A stretch of DNA of 64,000 nt, taken from the NCBI GenBank assembly GCA_903835185.1, contig CAILLX010000135.1:55520-119519 (forward strand), in the 5' to 3' direction. The translations under genes were made by a program, and so were the position numbers. The number at the start of each line of letters is the position of its first letter. Within the stretch, counting starts at the first letter, position 1. Shown piece after piece: positions 26,926-36,177 of this stretch. The DNA is from an uncultured bacterium. Its GTDB lineage: Bacteria; Cyanobacteriota; Vampirovibrionia; Obscuribacterales; Obscuribacteraceae. Below the pieces are notes generated by a model. It did no database searches. It had not been told where the DNA came from and was given only the letters and a program-made list of their open reading frames with translations.

Positions 26926-27807
26926 ATGGTTAACGTCGGTGAAATAGAGGTGGGAACTAGCAAACCACTAGTTATTATTGCAGGTCCATGTGTAATCGAG
27001 TCCTGGGAGCTTCTCTTCCATACAGCGTCGCATTTGAAAGAGATAGCCCGCGAGTTGGGATTCCCTCTCATTTTTAAGTCTTCATACGATAAAGCCAATC
27101 GTACGTCAATAGATACATTTCGCGGACCCGGTCTCGCAAAAGGGCTGGAGATGCTATCTGAGATTAAGCGCAAACTTGGCATCCCTTTATTGAGCGATGT
27201 TCATGAAGTGGCGCATTGTGCAGCTGCTGCAGCAGTGCTTGATGTCTTGCAAATACCGGCATTTCTTTGTCGGCAAACAGACCTGGTGGTGGCAGCTGCT
27301 AAAACAGGCAAAACAGTAAATATTAAAAAAGGGCAGTTTGTAGCTCCAGCTGAGATTCTTTACAGTGTGCACAAAGCAACTGCGTCTGGCAACAATAATG
27401 TTTTTGTCACTGAGCGTGGTACTACATTCGGGTATAACAATCTGGTGGTTGATTTCCGTTCCATTCCAATTATTCAAAAGGAAGGTGTACCGGTAGTGTT
27501 TGACTGCACTCACTCAGTGCAGCTCCCCGGAGGAGGTGGTGGCAAGTCGAGTGGGCAACGCCAGTTTATTCCCACTTTGGCCAAAGCTGCAGTAGCTGCA
27601 GGTGTAGCCGGACTGTTTCTGGAGGTTCACCCGCAACCTGATCAGGCTTTAAGTGACGGTCCTAATCAGGTCTGCCTGGATCAGGTAAAGGAGCTGCTCT
27701 GCCAGTGCCTGAAGATACATCAAATTGTGAGCTCTTTGCCTGACCTGGAGCTTTTCGGGCAGGGCAGACAGGTTGCCGTTGGGCAACAGTTTACTCCAGT
27801 GTCTTAA
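26926..27807 (+). CDS. kdsA: 3-deoxy-D-manno-octulosonate 8-phosphate (KDO8P) synthase
   Basis: 293 residues from the ATG at 26926, selected by GGAGGGA (26910-26916); a longer frame from 26881 is unlikely. Motifs: IIAGPCVIES, FKSSYDKANRTSIDTFRGPG, SDVHE, LQIPAFLCRQTDL, KKGQFVAPAEI, VTERGTTFGYNNLVVD, FDCTHSVQLPGG. Condenses PEP with arabinose 5-phosphate to make KDO8P for the lipopolysaccharide inner core, so the organism is probably a diderm with LPS. Confidence 0.96.
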   Translation: MVNVGEIEVGTSKPLVIIAGPCVIESWELLFHTASHLKEIARELGFPLIFKSSYDKANRTSIDTFRGPGLAKGLEMLSEIKRKLGIPLLSDVHEVAHCAAAAAVLDVLQIPAFLCRQTDLVVAAAKTGKTVNIKKGQFVAPAEILYSVHKATASGNNNVFVTERGTTFGYNNLVVDFRSIPIIQKEGVPVVFDCTHSVQLPGGGGGKSSGQRQFIPTLAKAAVAAGVAGLFLEVHPQPDQALSDGPNQVCLDQVKELLCQCLKIHQIVSSLPDLELFGQGRQVAVGQQFTPVS

Positions 27808-27838
27808 GATATAATCCTCGACAGTGGCAGGCTATCTA

Positions 27839-30208
27839 ATGAATCAAACTGCTGCTCAATTGATTGTTTTGTCACTGATGGCGGCTAACTTAGCTGGCAG
27901 AACGCCTGCTTTAGCTGCTTCTATGGAAGGGCAGACAGGTGTGCAGAGCTCTGCAGCGTGCCAGTCAGGATATACGGACGCCCGTCACCTGTGTGAAGAA
28001 GCCGCTCCATCTGCAAAGGTGAAAACAGCTCCTGGGCTGGAGCCAAGTGCAGGGCAGATTCCGCCAGAGATGACTGTGTATGCGGTTGTAAGTAAAGCGA
28101 TTCTTGCTTATGGTGGCAAGGAGAATCTGGCTCGGCTGGATGGGAATTTCATCTGTTTCGGTCAGGAGAAAGTTGTCTCTTCTGGCGTGACAAATGAGAT
28201 GACATTTCGGCAGGTGCGTAATGGCGCCCAGTTGCGCATAGAACTAATCTCAACAGACACAACCGCTCCCTGTTGTACTGTGTATGACGGGGTGATTGGT
28301 TGGAAAGTCAACGGGAAACTGACAACGGATCTTCCTGGTGATGCAGTTGCCGTGCTGAAGGAAGATAGAGATCGCCAGCCTTTTGTAATTGCTCATTGGG
28401 GTGAGTCTGGTTATCTTTTCCGCCTATTAGGACGCACTGCTTATAAGCAGATTCCTGTCTATTCAATAGAAGTTAGTCATGGTGATCATAGTGCTACTAC
28501 ACTTTTTCTTGACCAGAGCAACTATCTGGTAGTCGGCTCCAGCTACAGCCGAGCCGGTGTAACAGCTGGCAGTCAGATGGTAGTAGATACTGAGTATCTG
28601 GAGTATCGTCCTGTGGAAGGTGCAATGGTGCCGTTTAAACTGGTTCAGTCAGTAAACGGCAAAGAGTCACTGGCGCTTACGCTCTCTGGTGCACAGCTGC
28701 ACGGGAATTGCGACGAACTTCTATTTAAGCGGGCCGGCGAGCAGGGAGCTGTCCGGCTATCTAAGGCGGTTGTTGTGCCGGTCGAATATACGCAGGGAGA
28801 GCTTATCGTCAAAGTCGGACTCAACGGTGGCGAGCCTATGGAGTTTCTGCTTGATACTGGAGCGAGCGATTCTATAGTTGACAGGCGTGTTGCTGCAGAG
28901 CACTTCTTAGACAAGCAAGGGCAGTTGAATATTGTTGGAGCATCCGGAGCGGTTGCCACCAACAGTTCTGTCATTCGCAAGTTGGGATTGGGCGCTGTGG
29001 TGCTAAATGACGTGCCGGCACTAATACTTGATTTAAGCCCGCAGTCCAAGCAGCTTGGTCGCGGGATTGCTGGCATAATAGGGCTAAATGTTCTCAGCCA
29101 ATTTGCAGTGACTATTGATTATGCCAAGCAAGTTATCATCCTGAGTGACAGTGTTGATTATCAGGTGCCTGCTGGTGCACAGACTGTGGTTCTAACGCCT
29201 CAGGGCGGTTTGCTCGTTAAGGCTTCTTTGCATGGTGTTGATCAACAACAATTTTTGATGGATACAGGTGCTGCTTTCAATCATCTACCTGCAGTTGTGG
29301 CAGGCAAATATTTACAAGGGGCGCCGCCACACTTAACTGAAGGCACAGGGCTGGATGGCAAACCGGTTCGTCTCGGTACTCTAATTATGGATACTGTGAC
29401 TATAGGCAAGCTGTCGGTGTCTAAGGTCAACTTCACTTATCCGGTTGGACAGGTCGGGAGCACCGGTGGAGGATTTATCCAGAGCGCTCCAGTAGGCGTT
29501 CTCGGTAATCCGTTCTGGCGGAATTTTATTGTCACAATTAACTGCCGCTCGCAACAGCTTATCTTGCAAGCGCTCATGCCGGGCAAACATTCCGGTGGTG
29601 TGATGGAGGATTTAGCAGCTGGCGACAGGAAGCTTATCGTCTATCGGGACTACAGAGCTGCTGAACTGATTTTCCAAAAGGCTTTTGCTGCATCGGTTGC
29701 AGCTGGCGATCAAAAAAGCGAGTGTAGAGTGCTGGGACGGTTGGGCAGCTTACATCGGGTATTGGCGCATGACTTAAACAGACCTGAGCAAGCCAAAGTT
29801 GCTTATCAATATTTCAATAAGGCTCAGCAGTTGGCTCGCAAAGTTGGCGATCGTGAAGGTGAAGGGCGGATCCTTGCTGACTGGAGCTTGCTCCTAAGCG
29901 ACAACGGACAGTCTTTAGCGGCTGGACAGACAATGCAATCTGCACTGCTCATAAGTCCCAACGATCCTTTTGTCAATGTGGACAATGCGGTGCATCTTTA
30001 TCGCGCCCAAATGTATAGTGACATGCAGAAATATGTCGATAAAACCTTGTTTTTGGATCCCTCCAACTGGCAGGCTCTCTGGTATCAGGTCAAATTAAGC
30101 GGAATGTATATGGATACTGTAAAGCAGGTAAACACGCTAAAGGAGATATTGCGGTTTTATCCCTGGTCTAAATTAGCGAAAGAGAAGCTGACAGCTTTAG
30201 GCGGTTAA
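27839..30208 (+). CDS. Exported protein with two retropepsin-like aspartic protease domains and C-terminal TPRs
   Basis: The frame opens at GTG 27824; the ATG at 27839 gives a good signal peptide (MNQTAAQLIVLSLMAANLAG...ALAAS); 789 residues. After an N-terminal beta-rich domain (~residues 70-290) come two pepsin-like units with the DTGA active-site motif: EFLLDTGASDSIVD (~residue 340) and QFLMDTGAAFNHLP (~475). Each is followed by a GIIGLNVLSQF or VGVLGNPFWRNF segment, typical of bacterial gag-polyprotein-like proteases. The last ~190 residues are TPR-like (ARKVGDREGEGRILADWSLL...). Two DTGA motifs in one chain could form an intramolecular pseudodimer, as in pepsin; this is inference. Follows kdsA by 31 bases. 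Confidence 0.8.
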   Translation: MNQTAAQLIVLSLMAANLAGRTPALAASMEGQTGVQSSAACQSGYTDARHLCEEAAPSAKVKTAPGLEPSAGQIPPEMTVYAVVSKAILAYGGKENLARLDGNFICFGQEKVVSSGVTNEMTFRQVRNGAQLRIELISTDTTAPCCTVYDGVIGWKVNGKLTTDLPGDAVAVLKEDRDRQPFVIAHWGESGYLFRLLGRTAYKQIPVYSIEVSHGDHSATTLFLDQSNYLVVGSSYSRAGVTAGSQMVVDTEYLEYRPVEGAMVPFKLVQSVNGKESLALTLSGAQLHGNCDELLFKRAGEQGAVRLSKAVVVPVEYTQGELIVKVGLNGGEPMEFLLDTGASDSIVDRRVAAEHFLDKQGQLNIVGASGAVATNSSVIRKLGLGAVVLNDVPALILDLSPQSKQLGRGIAGIIGLNVLSQFAVTIDYAKQVIILSDSVDYQVPAGAQTVVLTPQGGLLVKASLHGVDQQQFLMDTGAAFNHLPAVVAGKYLQGAPPHLTEGTGLDGKPVRLGTLIMDTVTIGKLSVSKVNFTYPVGQVGSTGGGFIQSAPVGVLGNPFWRNFIVTINCRSQQLILQALMPGKHSGGVMEDLAAGDRKLIVYRDYRAAELIFQKAFAASVAAGDQKSECRVLGRLGSLHRVLAHDLNRPEQAKVAYQYFNKAQQLARKVGDREGEGRILADWSLLLSDNGQSLAAGQTMQSALLISPNDPFVNVDNAVHLYRAQMYSDMQKYVDKTLFLDPSNWQALWYQVKLSGMYMDTVKQVNTLKEILRFYPWSKLAKEKLTALGG

Positions 30209-30311
30209 CGGCACCATTTCCTGATAACGCTTATGGGTTCAGCTTCTGCTTAAACTGTTACTTGCACGCTTCTTTGGTTGATGATGCTGCTGCTTGAACT
30301 TTTCTGGCAGT

Positions 30312-31001
30312 TTAAGGCTGCGTGCTGGCTGGTTGGCTGAGAGTGCTGGCAGATGAGAGTGCATATTCTTTTACAGCTCCTGAAAGCCTGGTGAATTTTG
30401 GAGTGAAATAATATTTGCGCATCTCCTCATAAGCCTGATCGTAGCTGAAATGGTCATGCGTGACGCGCCAGATGCCAACGAGACACCCGGTGCGGTCTGA
30501 TCCATGAGCACAGTGTACAAAGACCGGTCCCGACGTTGCTCCTTTCTGGGCTGCTTCTACAGCCTGGATAAATGTGTTCACCTGCCTTTCAGTAGGAGGT
30601 TGGCTGGTCATAGGTAGATTTATATATTTGAGACCGAGCTTCTCTGCAAGTTGACCTTCGTCATAATGTTGTTCTGATAGTCCTCTCAGGTCGATTATGG
30701 TTGACACCCGTTTGTTCTTTAGCTGTTGTAAACCTTCTTGTGTAGGCTGCCCGCCTCTCAATAAGTACTGATGGACCTCATGAAAGTTGGGGAGATCTCC
30801 AGTTTGCTCTCCATAGTAATGGTCAGGCGCTTTTCTAGCTTTCTGGAATGATCTATCTAATTGCTGCTGGGTGTTTTGAGCGCTGCCAGGAGTTAATACT
30901 GCCGTGAACAAAATCATGCAGAGCAAAGGTCTCAAGATGAGCGTATGACAGCCTGAGTGTGTTGCTGTGTTTTCTGCTCTTCTTAATTCTGGGTAGGGCA
31001 T
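30312..31001 (-). CDS. Exported dual-specificity/tyrosine phosphatase-like protein
   Basis: The start at 31001 (MPYPELRRAEN) has GAGGAAG at good spacing; an upstream TTG at 31037 is in frame. 229 residues with a hydrophobic segment (LRPLLCMILFTAVLTPGSAQ) that looks like a signal anchor or peptide. The phosphatase loop is VHCAHGSDRTG, the CX5R motif, and LRGGQPTQEGLQQLKNKRV plus IIDLRGL match the Siw14/DSP-like fold. Substrate unknown: phosphoprotein or inositol/phospholipid phosphate. Confidence 0.82.
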   Translation of the reverse strand: MPYPELRRAENTATHSGCHTLILRPLLCMILFTAVLTPGSAQNTQQQLDRSFQKARKAPDHYYGEQTGDLPNFHEVHQYLLRGGQPTQEGLQQLKNKRVSTIIDLRGLSEQHYDEGQLAEKLGLKYINLPMTSQPPTERQVNTFIQAVEAAQKGATSGPVFVHCAHGSDRTGCLVGIWRVTHDHFSYDQAYEEMRKYYFTPKFTRLSGAVKEYALSSASTLSQPASTQP

Positions 31002-31104
31002 TGTGTACTTCCTCGCTTTCCACTGATGCTGTGGCAATAAGGATGGCCAGTTGAGCTTGGTGTATATTGGTTGTCTATTATTTTGACAGTTATCTGAGCG
31101 GATT

Positions 31105-31132
31105 GAACTTTTTTTGTTGCCCTGCCGTCTAA
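31105..31132 (+). promoter_or_regulatory. RpoE/ECF-type promoter upstream of the sigma-factor gene
   Basis: GAACTT (31105-31110) and TCTAA (31128-31132) with a 17-base spacer closely match the ECF RpoE-type consensus (GAACTT-N16-TCTGA). It lies 36 bases before the sigma gene's start, as expected for autoregulation. Call is from pattern only. Confidence 0.5.
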
Positions 31133-31167
31133 CTTATTGAAACTGAAAAACTGGCTGGAGAGATGCC

Positions 31168-31809
31168 GTGGACCTTAGCGACGAGGCCCTAATCGAGAGT
31201 TTTCGCAAGACTAAGGACTTCAACCAGTTTGAGTTCTTAATCCGGCGTTATCAGAACCGCATATACAGCATAGCATTCAGGATTTTAGGCAATATTGAGG
31301 AGGCTGAAGAGGTGGTGCAGGAGACTTACATTAAGGTGCATCAAAACCTTGATCGCTTCCGGCGACAGTCGTCGTTTGGAGCCTGGATATTCCGCATTAC
31401 CCACAATGTTTGTGTCGATACACTCAGATCTAAACGCCGGAAGCGAGGATTTTTATTTCTCTCCTTTGATCCGCATTCAGGGCAAGAATTTGACGATTAT
31501 TCAGAGAGTTCTACTCAAGTGGTTACTCAACTGGCTGACGATAGACCTTGCCCTGATGAACAAATGGATACAAAAGAGAAGCTGGAGATGATTGAATCGT
31601 GTCTGAAGCAGCTGCCTGATGCGCAGCGTATGGTCGTAGTGTTGCATGACATAGAGGGGTTTCAATATCAGGAGATTGCTGAGATTGTCAATACTAGTAT
31701 CGGGACGGTGCGATCACGCCTTCACTACGGCAGACTCAAATTGCGTGAACTTCTGGCGCCTTACTTTTCTTCTGCCAATCCGGTATCTGTAGCAAGGAGA
31801 TTGCCATGA
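31168..31809 (+). CDS. ECF-family RNA polymerase sigma factor
   Basis: 213 residues from a GTG with GGAGAG upstream. Region 2 is clear (FEFLIRRYQNRIYSIAFRIL, EEAEEVVQETYIKVHQNLDRFR, FGAWIFRITHNVCVDTLRSK) and region 4 has the helix-turn-helix (EGFQYQEIAEIVNTSIGTVR). The ~45-residue polar linker between them is longer than usual. Overlaps its anti-sigma gene by four bases; an RpoE-like promoter precedes it. Confidence 0.95.
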   Translation: MDLSDEALIESFRKTKDFNQFEFLIRRYQNRIYSIAFRILGNIEEAEEVVQETYIKVHQNLDRFRRQSSFGAWIFRITHNVCVDTLRSKRRKRGFLFLSFDPHSGQEFDDYSESSTQVVTQLADDRPCPDEQMDTKEKLEMIESCLKQLPDAQRMVVVLHDIEGFQYQEIAEIVNTSIGTVRSRLHYGRLKLRELLAPYFSSANPVSVARRLP

Positions 31810-32486
31810 GAGGAACTCTTACAGATTGTTCCCAGGTTGAGCTGGAGCTTGATGCCTTCTATGATGGCGAGCTCTCACCAGCTGTACGTCGTTTGGTTGA
31901 GCAGCATCTCGCAGCGTGTCCTGAGTGCCAGTCGAGACTGGAGGAGATTCAAAATCTGGTCACTTGCCTGAGTAGTCTGCCGCAAGTCCAACCAACAAAA
32001 GATTTAGCTAGATCTCTTCCCAACCTCCTTACTCAAAGAAGCAGGGGAAATCTAGTAGTGTGGCGACCGCTTACCTGGAGCGTGGTTGGTTTGGCGGCTG
32101 CAGTTGCACTCGTGGCACTGGTTTTCAGGATTTGCCCTGGCTCTTCGCTGCTTGTCTTAAAAGTGCCGGGTGTGAGCAGTCACGGATCTCAACAAACTGC
32201 ACTGCCAGACGAGCAAGTTACAGCGGAACAGCCGGTGTTAAGTGAGTTGCAGTCAGAGGGTGTTCTTGGCGGCGTCAATGAGAGTACAAGGCAGGGAGCT
32301 CTCCCCTTGTCTGGACAGGATGAGGTCGCTGAACATGATGCTGCCAAATTAACAACAGAGAATGAGGGAGTTTCTCCCGGGTCCTCAATGGAAGTGGCCA
32401 CCCTGGATGAAGGTGGACACTCAACAATTACTGGTGCACTTGGGTTGAGTACAGATGAGGACGGTCTTTATGCCATTAACCTTTAA
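31806..32486 (+). CDS. Anti-sigma factor with zinc-binding (ZAS) domain
   Basis: 226 residues. N-terminal zinc anti-sigma motif with EQHLAACPEC (H-x3-C-x2-C) and an ELDAFYDGELSP lead-in, a transmembrane helix (VVGLAAAVALVALVF, ~residues 95-112), and an acidic periplasmic tail. Would hold the cognate ECF factor at the membrane until an envelope signal releases it. Confidence 0.88.
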   Translation: MRGTLTDCSQVELELDAFYDGELSPAVRRLVEQHLAACPECQSRLEEIQNLVTCLSSLPQVQPTKDLARSLPNLLTQRSRGNLVVWRPLTWSVVGLAAAVALVALVFRICPGSSLLVLKVPGVSSHGSQQTALPDEQVTAEQPVLSELQSEGVLGGVNESTRQGALPLSGQDEVAEHDAAKLTTENEGVSPGSSMEVATLDEGGHSTITGALGLSTDEDGLYAINL

Positions 32487-33201
32487 GAGTTACTGGGCTA
32501 TGAGAGGTTCGGGTAGGCTAAGCCTTCTGGGTTTTGCTGCCGCAGCATCTCTTTTGGTTGGACAGGTGGCACTGGCGGCGCCGCATCAGCGTGGCGGCGT
32601 CGCTGCCGGTACGCCACGCAATCAAGCCGGTCCCGGGACCCAGGAACCCCAGCGGCAGCCGCTAGCAAGAGCTGGGGGAGGCGGAGGTGAGGACACCGCT
32701 GGAGATGAACGGGGCGCTGGTGGTCGTGAAAGGAGGGCAGAGCCAGGTGGCGGTCAGGAGTGGAGAGAGGGACAAGAGCGCCCTTTTGATAGACGTGGCG
32801 GTACTGGGTCTGACAGTATGCGACGCGTTGCTGGAGTGCCACTTAATCTTCACAAACTGGGACTTTCTGACAGGCAGAAGCAAATTATTGTGGAGCTGCG
32901 TAAAAAAGATGCCGGGCGGGCGCATACTCTGAGACAAGATTTGCGTGAAAAACGCCTGGAGATGCGCCAGCTTATGTTTGATCCGGGAGCTACAGAAGCT
33001 CAAATCAAAAATAAGAGACGTGAACTCAGACAGATGCAGGATCAGATGGAAGAGATGCAGATTGAGGACTTTCTCTCACTGCGCTCAGTGCTCACGCCAG
33101 ATCAACGCAAACGCTTGCCTGAGATTATGCCGTCTAATCACTCGCGAGTGCAGACGCAGCCACAACAGTCAGGAGGGAAGAGACAGGAGCATGTTAATTG
33201 A
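32470..33201 (+). CDS. Exported Spy/CpxP-like (LTXXQ) protein
   Basis: Start choices are ATG 32470 (17-base overlap with the anti-sigma gene), ATG 32455 or ATG 32500; from 32470 the length is 243 residues. A signal peptide (LSLLGFAAAASLLVGQVALAA) leads into a Gly/Arg/Glu-rich low-complexity region of unusually high G+C. A helical domain follows with paired KRLEMRQLMFDP / RRELRQMQDQMEEMQIEDF and LTPDQRKRL, the LTXXQ signature of Spy/CpxP-type periplasmic chaperones and metal-resistance sensors. Third gene of the sigma/anti-sigma operon, so probably a stress effector or feedback sensor. Confidence 0.72.
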   Translation: MPLTFKSYWAMRGSGRLSLLGFAAAASLLVGQVALAAPHQRGGVAAGTPRNQAGPGTQEPQRQPLARAGGGGGEDTAGDERGAGGRERRAEPGGGQEWREGQERPFDRRGGTGSDSMRRVAGVPLNLHKLGLSDRQKQIIVELRKKDAGRAHTLRQDLREKRLEMRQLMFDPGATEAQIKNKRRELRQMQDQMEEMQIEDFLSLRSVLTPDQRKRLPEIMPSNHSRVQTQPQQSGGKRQEHVN

Positions 33202-33217
33202 ACTGTTCAAAGACAGA

Positions 33218-34534
33218 TTATTTTTTTTTCTTGCCGCCCTTGTCTGCCCATTCGAGTAGGAAGTCCTCATCCGGAGGCGAAGCAGGCTTCTCCACACCGG
33301 ACGCAGAGGACGCTTGCTCTTTAGGTTTCTCATTTGTCCTGGCAGATGGTTTTGTTGCTGGACGATAAGGTGGAGCCTGGCATCCAGGTTGATATCCAGA
33401 TGGTGGTACTAGCGGAGGGAAGGAAGGGACAACTGGTGGTGGCGGCGGAACCAGTCCACCTGGTTTTTTATGAGTCTTTGCTTTGCCTTTAGGTTCTGGT
33501 GGTGGCGCAGGTTTAGTGGGAGACTTCGCCGTCTCAGCTTGGGTTGGCTCTGCTGAGACTGTGAGCTTGCCCTTAGATTCCGGCTGCGTGGCGCCTGCAC
33601 CTGGAGCCTTCGCCTTACTTGCTGGAGACTGTTCAGGCTCGGTGGCTGGTTTAGCGTTTGGCTCTTCTTGAGGCAGAGCATCGGCAGGCGGAGACTGTGC
33701 CTTATGCGCCAGAGGCGGTTCAGGTTTGGCTTTTGATTTAGAGTTAGTCCCCCACTGAGGTTCTGCCCTCGGCTTAGTTCTGCCTTCCTGTTTTGCTGCC
33801 GTCTTAGATTTGGCTTCCAGCTTTGCTTTGGCTTTTGTCTGGAGAGCTGCCTTAATCTCTCTCCTATTTTTCTGTTTGACAGACTCAGGCTGCTTTACTG
33901 CTGGCTGAGCAGTAGGTGTCTGTTTAATGGGGCTCCACAGCTGTCCGGGTATAGGTGCGCGCTGAACTGCTTTCGGTGCAGGCGTTCTTCTGCCGTGTAC
34001 CACATCGTCAAAATAAGCAAACTCCTTAGTAGACTGGGCATTGTTGCCGTCCTGAAGATATGATATGGCGAGAACCTGTCGGCCCCAAACTGAGTTGGGC
34101 TTCTTCTGAAGAGCTGCCCGTGCTTGCTTAATAGCAGCTTCATTTTTATTCCGTCTCTCCAGAAGCTCTGCTAACGTGATTCTGGCTGTGACAGCATTTG
34201 GATTAGCCCTGACTGCTTCGCTCAGGTAGCATTCGGACTGTTCAAACTTAGCTGCTTCAAAAGCGAGGGCGCCCATCTCGTAATACAGCTCTGCTACATA
34301 AAGCGAGTTGCTGCCGAACTCTTTCTTTGCTAGAGCTAGCGCCTGTTCATAAGGCTCCAGTGCTGTGCCGAAATCTGGTTGTAGCCGCCTGTCTGTAACC
34401 TGGTCACGTAATATTCTCAGGTTGTCAGTTGCGTTTTTCGGCAGCTCCACATTTTTGGCTGTGCTTGGCCAGCTGGCAACAAGCCCGACTAAACAGCCTA
34501 CAGCCACTACAGAAAGCTTGCTGAACAGCTTCAA
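33218..34534 (-). CDS. Exported TPR protein with long Lys/Pro/Ala-rich tail
   Basis: 438 residues: signal peptide (FSKLSVVAVGCLVGLVASW), about three TPR-like repeats (FGSNSLYVAELYYEMGALAFEA, FEQSECYLSEAVRANPNAVTA, NKNEAAIKQARAALQKKPNS), then ~230 residues dominated by Lys, Ala, Pro and Glu. The tail suggests an extended, charged, perhaps wall- or nucleic-acid-associated arm. Function unknown. Convergent with the LTXXQ gene (16 bases apart). Confidence 0.7.
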   Translation of the reverse strand: MKLFSKLSVVAVGCLVGLVASWPSTAKNVELPKNATDNLRILRDQVTDRRLQPDFGTALEPYEQALALAKKEFGSNSLYVAELYYEMGALAFEAAKFEQSECYLSEAVRANPNAVTARITLAELLERRNKNEAAIKQARAALQKKPNSVWGRQVLAISYLQDGNNAQSTKEFAYFDDVVHGRRTPAPKAVQRAPIPGQLWSPIKQTPTAQPAVKQPESVKQKNRREIKAALQTKAKAKLEAKSKTAAKQEGRTKPRAEPQWGTNSKSKAKPEPPLAHKAQSPPADALPQEEPNAKPATEPEQSPASKAKAPGAGATQPESKGKLTVSAEPTQAETAKSPTKPAPPPEPKGKAKTHKKPGGLVPPPPPVVPSFPPLVPPSGYQPGCQAPPYRPATKPSARTNEKPKEQASSASGVEKPASPPDEDFLLEWADKGGKKKK

Positions 34535-34725
34535 GCGATCTACCTCCCTCTTTATTTTAGTCTAGTGCTTAAATTGATCTCAAAACACCAGAAAAAGCCT
34601 AGTCTTTGTTTGAAGATAATTGTGGTTTGAAGGGAATGGTCAACTTTGCTGATAGAATCTAGCCTATCTGTATTAATCCTAGGCAAAGGCGAGAAGCCTC
34701 TGCTCATACCTGGTAAATAAAAAAG

Positions 34726-35613
34726 ATGCGTCGTTCCAGATTGCCAAGATCAAGAGGTCCTAGAGAGTTGCCGCAGGTTGCTCCTCCGTTCAGGTCGGCA
34801 AGAATTTTTACACCTAACAGTATCGATATCAATACAAACATAGGTGAAGGTTTTGGACCGTACCGCATTGAGGGCGAGTCAGATATGCTGCCCTATGTGA
34901 CCTCAGCTAACATAGCCTGTGGAGCGCATGCTGGCGATCCTGTTCTTATGGATACAGCTCTGGAAGAGGCCCGCTATTATGGATTGTCTCTGGGTGCCCA
35001 TATCGGTTATCCAGATCTGGCTGGCTTTGGTCGGCGTGAGATACATCTGCCGGCCAATGAGTTAAGAGCCTCAATTCTCTATCAGTTAGGTGCCTTGTCT
35101 GGATTAGCTAAGACTCTCGGATTTGAGATTAGTCAGGTGCGTCCGCACGGCTTTCTTTACAGGCAAATGTGCCATGATGTGCGAGTGGCAGTCACTGTAG
35201 CACGAGCTTGCTATGAGTTTGATCGCTGGCTGGTGCTTATTGGTCCGGCCGGTCCAAACCTGCTTCAAGCAGGTGAAAAAGCTGGGATTAGAGTGGCTGG
35301 TGAAGCCTGGGTCGATCGGGTTTATGACAATAGCGGCAACCTTTTACCGCATACACACAGCAAGGCAATTCTTACTGATCCAAGGGAGATTTTGAGTCAA
35401 GCAGCTCAGCTAATTAATAGCGGTACTGTTACGGCGCAAGACGGGTCTAAACTTAAGATTGACTTTCAAACAGTACATCTGCACGCCAGGGTTAGCCAGG
35501 CTAAGTATGTGGCTGAACAGATAAGGATGATGGTTCCTGAGGCACGAGCGCTCACTTCCGAGCCGTTTGCAGTGGATGAATATGATCGCTTCCCGCTTGC
35601 TTATAGCGAATAG
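34726..35613 (+). CDS. pxpA: LamB/YcsF family protein, 5-oxoprolinase subunit A-like
   Basis: 295 residues with the family signatures IDINTNIGEGFGPY, VTSANIACGAHAGDP, GLSLGAHIGYPDLAGFGRRE and VRPHGFLYRQM. PxpA with PxpB/PxpC hydrolyses 5-oxoproline. Neither partner is adjacent. The first ~30 residues (Arg/Pro-rich) extend beyond the family start; ribosome-site support at 34726 is weak, so the true start may be nearer a TTG at 34741 or 34768. Confidence 0.88.
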   Translation: MRRSRLPRSRGPRELPQVAPPFRSARIFTPNSIDINTNIGEGFGPYRIEGESDMLPYVTSANIACGAHAGDPVLMDTALEEARYYGLSLGAHIGYPDLAGFGRREIHLPANELRASILYQLGALSGLAKTLGFEISQVRPHGFLYRQMCHDVRVAVTVARACYEFDRWLVLIGPAGPNLLQAGEKAGIRVAGEAWVDRVYDNSGNLLPHTHSKAILTDPREILSQAAQLINSGTVTAQDGSKLKIDFQTVHLHARVSQAKYVAEQIRMMVPEARALTSEPFAVDEYDRFPLAYSE

Positions 35614-35628
35614 CCTGTAACGTTAAGC

Positions 35629-36177
35629 CTAAGGTTTGCGCTTGGATGGTGGGATCATCTCGTCGTACCAACTCCCATAGTATTCAGGGTAATCCTCACC
35701 TGTTGTTGAAGTGATTGTTTTTGCTAAAGCTCTGCGGATTGCTCGCCGTCCGCCTTTCTTGTAGCGGTTGAGCCACTCGAGCTCCTTTGGATCTACATTG
35801 ACTCCCGCTAATAGCAACTCCTTGACAATTTCAATCTCATGAACAATAGCTTCAGTTTCCTCATTAAGGCAACGGTCGACAAACTCTTTGCGCCCTGTCC
35901 GTCCTGGAACAGGGTCAATTGTCGGCATGACTAGAGCATGGACAAACTCATGGGCGATGCTGACTAGCTTATAGTTGCGTGGACACCAGCGACCGATATA
36001 AATAGTGCGCTTCTTGCGATCGTAATAAGCCCGGCAAGGTCCATCTACCAGGCGAATCTTCACTCCTTCCAGCTTAATCTTGCCAAGGTCGTCAAGTAGT
36101 GTTGGCGACTTCATTGCCGTCTCCAGCAGACGCTTGCCAAACTGGCGTTTAAGATTGCGCTTAGATCTGGTTTCCAC
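35629..36177 (-). CDS. HExxH zinc-metalloprotease-like protein of unknown function
   Basis: 182 residues. The central AHEFVHALVMP carries a HExxH zinc motif, preceded by RTIYIGRWCP and followed by a Glu-rich helix (RCLNEETEAIVHEIEIV) that may supply the third ligand. The rest is basic. No signal peptide, so probably cytosolic. Resembles short SprT/ImmA-type putative peptidases in arrangement only. Convergent with pxpA (15 bases apart). Confidence 0.6.
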   Translation of the reverse strand: METRSKRNLKRQFGKRLLETAMKSPTLLDDLGKIKLEGVKIRLVDGPCRAYYDRKKRTIYIGRWCPRNYKLVSIAHEFVHALVMPTIDPVPGRTGRKEFVDRCLNEETEAIVHEIEIVKELLLAGVNVDPKELEWLNRYKKGGRRAIRRALAKTITSTTGEDYPEYYGSWYDEMIPPSKRKP

